Source of the DNA: an uncultured Eubacteriales bacterium | GTDB taxonomy: Bacteria > Bacillota > Clostridia > Oscillospirales > CAG-272 | Direction of reading: 5' to 3' | Assembly (NCBI GenBank): GCA_934526185.1 | Contig: CAKTAA010000034.1 | Location: 1-23,237, forward strand | Length of the DNA stretch: 23,237 nucleotides | Shown: positions 14,661 through 21,351 of the stretch, one piece after another | Layout of the letters: each line of letters begins with the position of its first letter | Numbering within the stretch: position 1 is the stretch's first letter | Translations under genes and position numbers: made by a program | Notes under the pieces: model-generated | Told to the model about the DNA's origin: nothing | Database searches by the model: none | The model's input: only the letters and a program-made list of their open reading frames with translations

Positions 14661-15587
14661 ATGGCTATGTCCATGGAGCAACTGCTGGAAAATATCCGCG
14701 CAAAAAGGAATCCTACCGTGATGGGGCTGGATCCCGATCTCTCTCTGATCCCTCAACAAATCCGTGAGGAGGCGCTGAATCGGTTTGGTGACACATTTGA
14801 AGCCGCCGGTGAAGCCATATGGAATTTCAACAAGCAGCTTATCGATGTCTGTGCAGACTTGATCCCTGCCGTAAAACCACAGTCCGCGTTTTATGAAATG
14901 TATGGTCTGCCGGGTTTGGCTGCTCTTGAACGCACGATACAATATGCCAAAAACGCCGGTCTGTATGTTATTCTGGACGGCAAACGCAACGATATCGGCA
15001 ATACTGCAAAAGCATATGCCGCCGCTTTCTTAGGCAAAACGGCACTTTTCTTCTCCGATGCCGAGGCGACGCCGGTAGACGCGCTGACGGTTAACCCCTA
15101 TCTCGGCTTTGACGGTGTTGAGCCGTTTCTGAAAACCGCAGCGGAATTTCAGAAAGCGATTTTTATTCTGGTCAAAACCTCAAACGCCTCATCCGGTGAT
15201 TTCCAAGATATTGATGCAGGAGGAGCTCCGCTTTACAGACGCGTAGCGGAAAAGGTTGAGCTTTGGGGTGAAAATGCGATAGGCGCATCCGGTTATTCCC
15301 CATGCGGAGCGGTTGTCGGCGCTACTTATCCCCGACAGTTGGCTGAACTTCGCGCCGCGATGCCGCACACCTTTTTTCTGATTCCCGGATACGGTGCACA
15401 GGGAGGAAGCGCAAAAGATCTGACAGATGCTTTTGCATCTGACGGTTCCGGCGCTGTTGTCAATTCCTCCCGAGGCCTGATATACGCATACCGGTCAAAA
15501 AAGGATCCGCTTCATTTTTCAGACTGCACAAGAGCAGCGGTTTTACAGATGAAAGAGGATTTGCTCAGCGTTTGCCCGCTATCCTGA
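14661..15587 (+). CDS. pyrF: Orotidine 5'-phosphate decarboxylase, type 2
   Basis: A 308-residue enzyme catalysing the last step of UMP synthesis, decarboxylation of OMP. The long type 2 form is shown by TVMGLDPDLSLIP near the N terminus, VKPQSAFYEMYGLPG, the catalytic Lys/Asp array VILDGKRNDIGNTAKAYA (about residues 106-123), VDALTVNPYLGFDGVEPF, ILVKTSNASSGDFQD, VVGATYPRQL and FLIPGYGAQGG. The start is uncertain: GAGG is only 3 nt before the ATG at 14661 but 9 nt before the in-frame ATG at 14667, which would remove two residues. It follows a consensus promoter and leads the run pyrF-pyrK-pyrD. Confidence 0.96.
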   Translation: MAMSMEQLLENIRAKRNPTVMGLDPDLSLIPQQIREEALNRFGDTFEAAGEAIWNFNKQLIDVCADLIPAVKPQSAFYEMYGLPGLAALERTIQYAKNAGLYVILDGKRNDIGNTAKAYAAAFLGKTALFFSDAEATPVDALTVNPYLGFDGVEPFLKTAAEFQKAIFILVKTSNASSGDFQDIDAGGAPLYRRVAEKVELWGENAIGASGYSPCGAVVGATYPRQLAELRAAMPHTFFLIPGYGAQGGSAKDLTDAFASDGSGAVVNSSRGLIYAYRSKKDPLHFSDCTRAAVLQMKEDLLSVCPLS

Positions 15588-15716
15588 GCTTTGAACAGTA
15601 TAGTATAAAACAGAGAAAACAATGCGCTCCAAGCAAACAAATTAAAAATTGCCGCAGAACATAAATTTATAAATTTATATGAAATTTTATTTCAGCTTAT
15701 CTAAACTTTGCAAGTC

Positions 15717-15747
15717 AGGAGATGCGCGCGGCAGCGCGTGGGAAAAC
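15717..15747 (+). promoter_or_regulatory. Ribosome-binding site and hairpin before pyrK
   Basis: AGGAG (15717-15721) is followed by GCGCGC-GGCA-GCGCGT (15724-15739, 6 bp plus a flanking T-G pair) and then GGGAAAAC before the ATG at 15748. Folded, the hairpin places AGGAG about 8-9 nt from the start codon instead of 26. Confidence 0.5.
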
Positions 15748-16533
15748 ATGCTAACTAAAGGAAATATTATTCAGAATCAAAGACTTTTATCAGATGCCGA
15801 AATATTCGATATACGGATTTTAGCACCCGAAATAGCCCGCACAGCGAGCCCAGGACAAATTGTACATGTCCGCTGCGGCGAAGCTCAAACCCTGCGCCGT
15901 CCGATCAGCATCTGCGACACAGAAGGCGATATTATCCGCCTTTGCTATGAAGTTCGCGGCAAAGGGACTGCCTATATGGCTTCTCTCACGCCTGGTATGA
16001 CTGCGGATGTTTTAGGTCCTTCGGGAAATGGGTTCCGCATTGCAGACAGCAGCCGGATTCTGCTTGTCGGAGGAGGCATCGGTATCTATCCGCTGCTGTC
16101 TGCAGCCAAAGCAGTTCAGCGCAGCGGCGGACACGCCAAGGCGCTTCTCGGTTTCCGCACAGCGGCGTTGGTTCATCTTACCGAAGATTTTCTCAAAAAC
16201 GGAATTTCCGTTGAAGTGAGTACCGATGACGGCTCATACGGAAAAGCCGGACGCGTGACAGAGCTTTTAAAAAGCGAACTGGAAAACAGTACATGGGATG
16301 CCGTGCTTGTTTGTGGTCCCCGTCCGATGATGGCGGCTGCCGCCGCTCTGGCCGAACAATTCCAAACATCCTGTCAGGTCAGCATGGAAGAGCGCATGGG
16401 TTGCGGCGTCGGTGCTTGTCTTTCCTGCGTATGCAAAACATTGTTTTATGAAAATCAGGAAGTGACGGAGCGTTACAAACGCGTTTGCGTAGATGGCCCT
16501 GTATTTGACGCAAAGGAGATCATATGGTCATGA
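15748..16533 (+). CDS. pyrK: Dihydroorotate dehydrogenase B, electron-transfer subunit
   Basis: A 261-residue FAD/[2Fe-2S] protein that passes electrons from the PyrD flavin to NAD in class 1B dihydroorotate dehydrogenase. The FAD-binding barrel has LRRPISICD (about 40-48), the NAD-binding fold has LLVGGGIGIYPLL, and the C-terminal iron-sulfur site is MEERMGCGVGACLSCVCKT with the fourth Cys in RVCVDGPVF. The open frame reaches back to 15679, but that start has no ribosome-binding site. I prefer the ATG at 15748, which gives a length close to Bacillus PyrK and uses AGGAG through the hairpin described. The 3' end overlaps pyrD by 10 bp, which indicates translational coupling of the two subunits. 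Confidence 0.93.
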   Translation: MLTKGNIIQNQRLLSDAEIFDIRILAPEIARTASPGQIVHVRCGEAQTLRRPISICDTEGDIIRLCYEVRGKGTAYMASLTPGMTADVLGPSGNGFRIADSSRILLVGGGIGIYPLLSAAKAVQRSGGHAKALLGFRTAALVHLTEDFLKNGISVEVSTDDGSYGKAGRVTELLKSELENSTWDAVLVCGPRPMMAAAAALAEQFQTSCQVSMEERMGCGVGACLSCVCKTLFYENQEVTERYKRVCVDGPVFDAKEIIWS

Positions 16534-17456
16534 ATGAACAGATTGCCACTCTCCCATCCCTTGCCGTTTCGTTCTGCGGCATTACACTGAAAAATCCGGT
16601 TGTTACCGTATCGGGCACCTGCGGTTTCGGACAGGAATACGCAGACTTTTATTCACCGTCGGCTTTGGGAGCCATCACTGTCAAGGGATTGACTCTCAAA
16701 CCCCGCTTGGGCAATCCCACACCACGGATTGCGGAAACCCCCGCCGGCATTCTGAACAGTATAGGACTTCAAAACCCCGGTGTAGAACATTTCTTACGTG
16801 AAGAACTTCCCCGCCTGAAAAAGCAAAACGCTGTGGTCATCGCCAATATAGCTGGTTCCACCATAGAGGATTACTGTCAAATGGCCGAAACCCTGTCGGA
16901 TTCGCCTGTTGATTTCATTGAGATGAACATATCCTGTCCGAATGTCAAGGAGGGCGGCGTAGCGTTCGGAACTCGTCCGGAAACGGTTGAAAAAATTACC
17001 TCCCAGGTTAGGAAATACACAAAAAAGCCTTTGATAGTCAAATTATCTCCCAATGTCACGGATATCACGGAGACCGCGCGTGCGGCCGCGGCGGCCGGCG
17101 CAGATGCGCTCAGTCTGATCAATACGCTGACCGGTATGAGAATTGATGTTCGCTCAAGGAAACCGATCCTCGCAAATATTATAGGCGGACTTTCCGGTCC
17201 TGCCGTCTTTCCGGTTGCACTGCGGATGGTCTGGCAGGTAAGGCGAGCCGTTTCCCTGCCTATCATTGGCATGGGCGGCATTTCGGACGCGGATACAGCG
17301 GTCGAAATGCTTCTGGCCGGCGCCGATATTATCGGTGTAGGCACCGCATCTTTTTCCAACCCTTCGGCTCCCATGGAAATCATTAGCGGCATTGCAGATT
17401 ATCTGCGTAAAAACCGGATTTCCTCGGTCAGAGAACTCAGCCAAGCTCTCCTTTAA
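16524..17456 (+). CDS. pyrD: Dihydroorotate dehydrogenase B, catalytic subunit
   Basis: A 310-residue FMN enzyme oxidising dihydroorotate to orotate; class 1B because it is paired with PyrK. Key segments: LKNPVVTVSGTCGFG, KGLTLKPRLGNPTPRIAETP, GILNSIGLQNPG, FIEMNISCPNVKEGG with the catalytic-base Cys, PLIVKLSPNVTD, IGGLSGPAVFP and IIGMGGISDADTAVEMLLAGA for the FMN phosphate. The start ATG follows AAGGAG by 5 nt and lies inside the end of pyrK. It is the last pyrimidine gene here; ispD follows 124 bp later with no terminator seen. Confidence 0.97.
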   Translation: MVMNEQIATLPSLAVSFCGITLKNPVVTVSGTCGFGQEYADFYSPSALGAITVKGLTLKPRLGNPTPRIAETPAGILNSIGLQNPGVEHFLREELPRLKKQNAVVIANIAGSTIEDYCQMAETLSDSPVDFIEMNISCPNVKEGGVAFGTRPETVEKITSQVRKYTKKPLIVKLSPNVTDITETARAAAAAGADALSLINTLTGMRIDVRSRKPILANIIGGLSGPAVFPVALRMVWQVRRAVSLPIIGMGGISDADTAVEMLLAGADIIGVGTASFSNPSAPMEIISGIADYLRKNRISSVRELSQALL

Positions 17457-17580
17457 AACCGTACAGAATGCCTTTCACAGAAACCGCAAGTCATTGCAGA
17501 AAGACTTTGTATTTCTATGCCCGCTGCAGAGTCTGTGTTTAATTTCTGTCTTTTCAATGCTGTCGAGGAGGAAAAACATC

Positions 17581-18315
17581 ATGAAACAGTTAAAAAGTAA
17601 CGTATTTACCCGCAGACGTTTTTTTCTTTCCGCCATCATTGTTGCGGCCGGCAGCGGATCACGTATGGGAAGTTCCCTCCCCAAACAATTTATTTCTCTT
17701 CAAAAAATTCCTGTCGTCATACGCACCCTGCTTCAGTTTGAACAGTGTGAAGCTGTTAGTGAAATTATAATCGTTGCCAGGCAGGGGGAAACCTCCTGGT
17801 ATGCACCGTATCTTGAAAAATTCCGTCTAAAGAAAATAAAAAAGATAGTGTCCGGCGGAGAAACGCGTCAGCAGTCGGCCTTGCTGGGATTGCAGGCTGT
17901 ATCCGATCAATCTCGCTTTGTTGCTATTCATGATGCTGCACGGTGTCTGATTTTGCCGGAGCAAATTGATGCTGTTGCGCAGCAAGCCTTTCAGATGGGC
18001 GCAGCCGCGGCTGCCTGCCATGCCAAGGACACGATTAAGCTGGCCGATGCCAACGGCAAAGTGGCAAAAACACTCGACCGAGAATACCTTTGGCAGGTTC
18101 AGACTCCGCAGATTTTCAAAACAGAGCTTTACAGGGCCTGCGCATATACGGCAAAATCCAGCGGGATATCGGCAACAGACGACTGCTCTTTAGCTGAATC
18201 GCTTGGTTTTGCCGTTCAGCTCGTGGACTGTGGTTATCAGAATCTTAAAATAACTACGCCGGAGGATCTGCTCTTTGCAGAGGCAATCCTCTCAGAGCGT
18301 ACAAAGAAAATCTGA
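17581..18315 (+). CDS. ispD: 2-C-methyl-D-erythritol 4-phosphate cytidylyltransferase
   Basis: A 244-residue IspD, which joins CTP and MEP to form CDP-ME in the MEP isoprenoid pathway. AIIVAAGSGSRMGSSLPKQF (about residues 18-37) is the CTP-binding G-rich loop with the conserved Arg and Lys; later come IVSGGETRQQSALLGL, VAIHDAARCL, AKDTIKL, LWQVQTPQIF and TDDCSLAE. It has about 15 extra N-terminal residues (MKQLKSNVFTRRRFFLS) compared with typical family members; the start is nevertheless supported by GAGGAGG 9 nt upstream. The open frame extends to 17392 but without similarity. It lies 96 bp upstream of ispF, its usual partner. Confidence 0.96.
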   Translation: MKQLKSNVFTRRRFFLSAIIVAAGSGSRMGSSLPKQFISLQKIPVVIRTLLQFEQCEAVSEIIIVARQGETSWYAPYLEKFRLKKIKKIVSGGETRQQSALLGLQAVSDQSRFVAIHDAARCLILPEQIDAVAQQAFQMGAAAAACHAKDTIKLADANGKVAKTLDREYLWQVQTPQIFKTELYRACAYTAKSSGISATDDCSLAESLGFAVQLVDCGYQNLKITTPEDLLFAEAILSERTKKI

Positions 18316-18411
18316 AAGTTTAGTCACAAGCAATACCTTTCTGCCGTTTTTGACAAAATATCAGGAAGCTGTCTTTCTGTCCTTCACACATACGCGAAAG
18401 GAGCACATTCA

Positions 18412-18921
18412 ATGTCTTTAATTTCCTGTCCTTTTCGAATCGGTCACGGCTATGACGTTCACCGGCTTGTCGCAGGCCGGCGGCTGATACTGGGCGGAGT
18501 AGACATTCCCCATACTCTTGGACTGCTCGGACATTCGGATGCCGACGTCCTTCTTCACGCGGTAATGGACGCTGTTTTAGGTGCCTTGGGCGAAGGCGAC
18601 ATCGGCAGGCACTTTCCCGATACGGAATCTGCCTATAAGAATATCAGCAGCGTATTGCTGTCTAAGCACGTTTCAAAGCTAATGAATGATAAAAATTTTT
18701 GTGTCGTTAATATAGATGCCACGATTCTGGCTCAGCGGCCGCGGCTTGCGCCGTATTTACCGGAAATGTGCTCCAACCTTGCGCGCGTATATCAAATCCC
18801 CCAGGCAGCAGTTAACGTCAAGGCCACGACCGAGGAACGGCTTGGTTTTACCGGTCAGGAAGAGGGGATCGCAGCGCATGCCGTTGTTCTGCTTCAAAAT
18901 TGCAAAATAACAAACCCGTAA
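18412..18921 (+). CDS. ispF: 2-C-methyl-D-erythritol 2,4-cyclodiphosphate synthase
   Basis: A 169-residue IspF, converting CDP-ME 2-phosphate into the cyclic diphosphate and releasing CMP. The zinc and substrate motifs are complete: RIGHGYDVHRL (Asp-x-His), LLGHSDADVLLHAVMDA, GDIGRHFPDT, and VKATTEERLGFTGQEEGIAAHAV in its central ATTEERLGFTG part. The length is standard for a trimeric IspF of about 160 residues. AAAGGAG stands 7 nt before the ATG. ispD and ispF are adjacent and co-directional, while the kinase ispE is not in the window. Confidence 0.97.
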   Translation: MSLISCPFRIGHGYDVHRLVAGRRLILGGVDIPHTLGLLGHSDADVLLHAVMDAVLGALGEGDIGRHFPDTESAYKNISSVLLSKHVSKLMNDKNFCVVNIDATILAQRPRLAPYLPEMCSNLARVYQIPQAAVNVKATTEERLGFTGQEEGIAAHAVVLLQNCKITNP

Positions 18922-19028
18922 TCCATTATAAAGTTTTTGATAACCTATTATTCAGTGAGGTGTCCCGCTTCTTCCGGCTGCGGAGAATATCTTGCTTTTT
19001 ATTTATAAATACTGTGAGGTGCATAGAG

Positions 19029-19466
19029 ATGAAAATTTCAACAAAAGGCCGGTATGCCCTGCGAATGATGCTTGATTTGGCGGAGCATCAAAACAACGGC
19101 TTTATCGCTTTAAAGGATGTTGCACAGCGGCAGAATATCTCAAAAAAATATTTGGAACAGATCGTACCCATCCTGAACAAATCTGACATTCTGAGTACTA
19201 CGCGCGGCTTTCAGGGAGGCTATCGGCTTGCCAAATCACCGGATAAATATACGGTGGGAGAAATTTTGCGCCTGACAGAAGGAAGTCTTGCCCCTGTCCC
19301 CTGTTTGGATCAAAATCCCTCTGAATGTATACGCCATAAAGAATGTGAGACTCTTCCGGTTTGGCAGGGATTAAAGCAGGTGATAAATGAATACCTTGAC
19401 AGCATTACACTGCAGGATATTATAGATCAAAATAAGAAGAGATCTATCGATGACTATGTAATATAA
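19029..19466 (+). CDS. Rrf2-family transcriptional regulator with IscR-like Cys triplet
   Basis: A 145-residue winged-helix repressor-type protein. The start MKISTKGRYALRMMLDLAEH and the helix-turn-helix (IALKDVAQRQNISKKYLEQI, about 26-45) with wing GFQGGYRLAKSPDKYTVGEI in part (GYRLAKSP) are typical of Rrf2. Three cysteines (Cys92, Cys100, Cys106 in PCLDQNPSECIRHKEC) sit where IscR holds its [2Fe-2S] cluster (Cys92, 98, 104), so iron-sulfur or redox sensing is plausible; CymR-type members lack this. The ATG follows GAGG by 9 nt; the frame is open to 18900 without support. No iscS, iscU or cysteine gene adjoins it here, so the target is unknown; autoregulation is usual in the family. Confidence 0.93.
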   Translation: MKISTKGRYALRMMLDLAEHQNNGFIALKDVAQRQNISKKYLEQIVPILNKSDILSTTRGFQGGYRLAKSPDKYTVGEILRLTEGSLAPVPCLDQNPSECIRHKECETLPVWQGLKQVINEYLDSITLQDIIDQNKKRSIDDYVI

Positions 19467-19517
19467 TAAACTTATATCGCCATATAGCTGTGTAGTATCA
19501 GCTAAAACGGAGGGTAT

Positions 19518-19865
19518 ATGAAATACGATAGTGATTTTTGGATGGCAATAGATAAATTCGCAGAAAGCTCCAATATTATCATTGATCGACCGAAAGGAAC
19601 GGCACATCCAAGGTTTCCGGATTTTATTTATAAAATTGATTACGGTTATTTAGACAACACAGCTTCTATGGACGGTGCTGGAGTCGATGTGTGGATTGGC
19701 TCGAGAGGAGACAATAGAATAGATGCCATTATGTGTATTGTAGACCTGATGAAAAGGGACTCTGAAGTCAAAATACTGATGGGGTGTACCGAGGACGAAA
19801 AGGAAGTGATATATAGAACACATAATGAAACGCCGTATATGAAAGGCATTCTTATAAGGCGTTGA
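19518..19865 (+). CDS. Short inorganic-pyrophosphatase-family protein
   Basis: A 115-residue protein resembling the core of family I soluble pyrophosphatases: IIIDRPKGTAHPRFPDFIYK, IDYGYLDNT, then SMDGAGVDVWIG. In true enzymes the signature is Asp-x-Asp-Pro-x-Asp with more metal-binding Asp and Lys downstream. Here the middle Asp is Ala, Pro is Gly, and the protein is about 60 residues shorter than a bacterial enzyme. I recall near-identical short proteins in other Clostridia annotated as pyrophosphatase, with MKGILIRR endings. Activity is therefore doubtful. A good GGAGG lies 5-6 nt before the ATG. The gene is clearly AT-richer than the pyr and isp genes, and follows the Rrf2 gene by 51 bp. 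Confidence 0.82.
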   Translation: MKYDSDFWMAIDKFAESSNIIIDRPKGTAHPRFPDFIYKIDYGYLDNTASMDGAGVDVWIGSRGDNRIDAIMCIVDLMKRDSEVKILMGCTEDEKEVIYRTHNETPYMKGILIRR

Positions 19866-19938
19866 AGATCGTGAATGGAGCCTGTAAGAGTAATTTGATT
19901 AATAATTATGTCTTTATCCAAATTCGCATAATGCAAAT

Positions 19939-19964
19939 ATAAAATTTTTATTTGAAAATTTTAT
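19939..19964 (+). terminator. AT-only inverted repeat before the aroF promoter
   Basis: ATAAAATTTT (19939-19948) and AAAATTTTAT (19955-19964) are a perfect 10-bp inverted repeat with loop TATTTG. It may end transcription of the upstream gene, though no T run follows and the stem has no G-C pair; it may equally serve as an A/T-rich UP-like element, ending 8 bp before the -35 box. Confidence 0.4.
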
Positions 19965-19972
19965 AAAACCCC

Positions 19973-20001
19973 TTGACAACTGACATGCAGTGTGTTATTA
20001 T
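19973..20001 (+). promoter_or_regulatory. SigA promoter of the aroF-tyrA-aroB operon
   Basis: TTGACA (19973-19978), 17-nt spacer, TATTAT (19996-20001). Expected start is near 20008, about 45 nt before the leader-peptide ATG and about 300 nt before aroF, which fits an attenuated transcript. Confidence 0.88.
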
Positions 20002-20053
20002 ATTCAAAAAGTTAGTGTTCATAATATATTTAATATTAACAGAGGCTTTTCTT

Positions 20054-20116
20054 ATGAAAACTTTAGTTGCAGCTTTTTCTTATTTTTACTTTTACTTTTG
20101 GTACATCAATCCATAA
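20054..20116 (+). CDS. Aromatic-rich leader peptide of the aroF operon
   Basis: A 20-codon ORF with AGAGG 8 nt before its ATG. The product begins MKTLVAA, then FSYFYFYFWY, then INP and a TAA stop. Nine of the ten residues 8-17 are aromatic: 4 Phe, 4 Tyr and 1 Trp. Ribosome stalling on these codons is the classical sensor of leader-peptide attenuation (as in pheA, pheST and trp leaders of enterobacteria). The ORF lies between the promoter and an intrinsic terminator, and its sensing codons form the 5' arm of a long hairpin. The reading frame upstream of aroF is otherwise open but unsupported. The function is inferred from architecture; the sequence and order of the parts are seen directly. Confidence 0.88.
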   Translation: MKTLVAAFSYFYFYFWYINP

Positions 20117-20138
20117 GTAAAAGTGATTTTTGCTGCAA
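20067..20138 (+). promoter_or_regulatory. Attenuator pause hairpin (1:2) over the leader codons
   Basis: The base stem TTGCAGC/GCTGCAA (20067-20073 with 20132-20138) and an upper stem (20086-20101 with 20111-20126, 15 pairs and one mismatch) enclose a 9-nt loop. The 5' arm covers the Phe/Tyr/Trp codons and the 3' arm begins at the leader stop codon. A stalled ribosome would open this hairpin and free AGTGATTTTT (20122-20131), which can pair with AAGATTCACT (20183-20192) inside the terminator (9 of 10, one G-U), a candidate antiterminator. Confidence 0.72.
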
Positions 20139-20170
20139 TAAAAAAGATTTACCAATCGGTAATCGGTTTA

Positions 20171-20208
20171 GGCTCTGCGGTGAAGATTCACTGCAGAGCC
20201 ATTTTTGT
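20171..20208 (+). terminator. Attenuator terminator upstream of aroF
   Basis: GGCTCTGC-G-GTGA (20171-20183) pairs with TCAC-T-GCAGAGCC (20188-20200): 13 pairs including one G-U, tetraloop AGAT, followed by ATTTTTGTT. A strong intrinsic terminator placed 55 nt after the leader-peptide stop and 105 nt before aroF. A small hairpin GATT(T)ACC/GGTAATC (20146-20164) lies just before it. Confidence 0.92.
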
Positions 20209-20304
20209 TTCTGCGGTGAATTCAGGCAACGTATCCTATCCTTTACAATAAATTACAACAAATATGTAAAACAAATTTATAACATGAAAGGCAGGCAATA
20301 TTTT

Positions 20305-21306
20305 ATGATCGTAGTATTAAAGCACGAGGCAACCGCTAAGCAAATTGATAACCTGACAACTTTTCTCGAGAGCCAGAATGTCGGCGTCCATATCTGCAAC
20401 GGCGAATTTCAAACCGTTCTCGGTCTGATTGGTGATACCAGCAAAATCGATATTGAGCTACTCGAAAGCCTTGACATGGTTTCACGTGTGACTCGCGTCA
20501 GTGAACCGTTCAAGCAGGCGAACAGAAAATTTCATCCAGACGACACGGTAATTTCTATAGGAGATGTTAATATTGGCGGTGGCCACTTTGCCATGATAGC
20601 AGGTCCCTGCTCCGTGGAAACGCCGGAGCAGATCATGGATATCGCCTGCAAAGTAAAGAAATCCGGTGCGCTTTTGCTTAGGGGCGGTGCGTTCAAGCCG
20701 CGTACCTCGCCGTATGATTTCCAAGGACTGCGCGCCGAAGGAATTGAACTGCTCCTGCACGCAAAACAGGCGACTGGCATGCCCATTGTAACGGAAATCA
20801 TGAACGCCGCTCACCTTCCGCTGTTTGAACAGGTAGACGTCATTCAGGTTGGTGCGAGAAACATGCAGAACTTCGAGCTCCTCAAAGAACTCGGAAAAAT
20901 TGACAAGCCCATTCTGCTGAAGCGCGGTCTGGCCAATACGCTGAAGGAGCTTCTGATGAGCGCAGAATACATCATGGCCGGCGGAAACGAAAAAATCATT
21001 CTCTGTGAACGCGGTATCCGTACTTTCGAAACCTATACGCGAAATACGCTCGACTTGTCTGCCGTTCCGATGCTTAAAGAGCTTTCACATCTTCCGGTAG
21101 TCATCGATCCGAGCCATGCAACCGGCATGTCCCGCCTGGTGAAGCCTATGGCTCTTGCTGCCGCCGCGTGCGGAGCAGACGGCCTGATGATCGAAGTACA
21201 TAACGATCCTAAAAATGCCCTTTGTGACGGCGCGCAGTCCCTGACGCCGGAACAGTTCGACGATGTGGCGCAATCGGTGCAAAAGGTTCGGGCTGCACTT
21301 TCCTGA
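20305..21306 (+). CDS. aroF: DAHP synthase (3-deoxy-7-phosphoheptulonate synthase), type I beta
   Basis: A 333-residue enzyme condensing PEP and erythrose 4-phosphate, the entry step of the shikimate pathway. Residues 1-70 form the N-terminal ferredoxin-like (FL/ACT-like) regulatory domain of the Thermotoga-type I-beta class (MIVVLKHEATAKQIDNL). The barrel has MIAGPCSVETPEQ, LLRGGAFKPRTSPYDFQG, MPIVTEIMN, DVIQVGARNMQNF, PILLKRGLANTL, ILCERGIRTFE, VVIDPSHATGMS and LMIEVHNDPKNALCDGAQSL in parts, so PEP, E4P and metal ligands are present. The start has GGCAGG 9 nt upstream; an in-frame ATG at 20284 lacks a site, and the frame further upstream is leader. Transcription is probably controlled by the aromatic attenuator, and the N-domain suggests allosteric control as well. 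Confidence 0.96.
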   Translation: MIVVLKHEATAKQIDNLTTFLESQNVGVHICNGEFQTVLGLIGDTSKIDIELLESLDMVSRVTRVSEPFKQANRKFHPDDTVISIGDVNIGGGHFAMIAGPCSVETPEQIMDIACKVKKSGALLLRGGAFKPRTSPYDFQGLRAEGIELLLHAKQATGMPIVTEIMNAAHLPLFEQVDVIQVGARNMQNFELLKELGKIDKPILLKRGLANTLKELLMSAEYIMAGGNEKIILCERGIRTFETYTRNTLDLSAVPMLKELSHLPVVIDPSHATGMSRLVKPMALAAAACGADGLMIEVHNDPKNALCDGAQSLTPEQFDDVAQSVQKVRAALS

Positions 21307-21351
21307 GCCAAATATCCTCATTACAAATTCATATAAAGGAGTCTCAGCGGT

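Noticed and set aside
19990..20304. N-terminal extension of aroF in the same open frame
   Set aside because: The stretch contains the promoter downstream edge, leader peptide and attenuator terminator; the enzyme family begins at the ATG at 20305.
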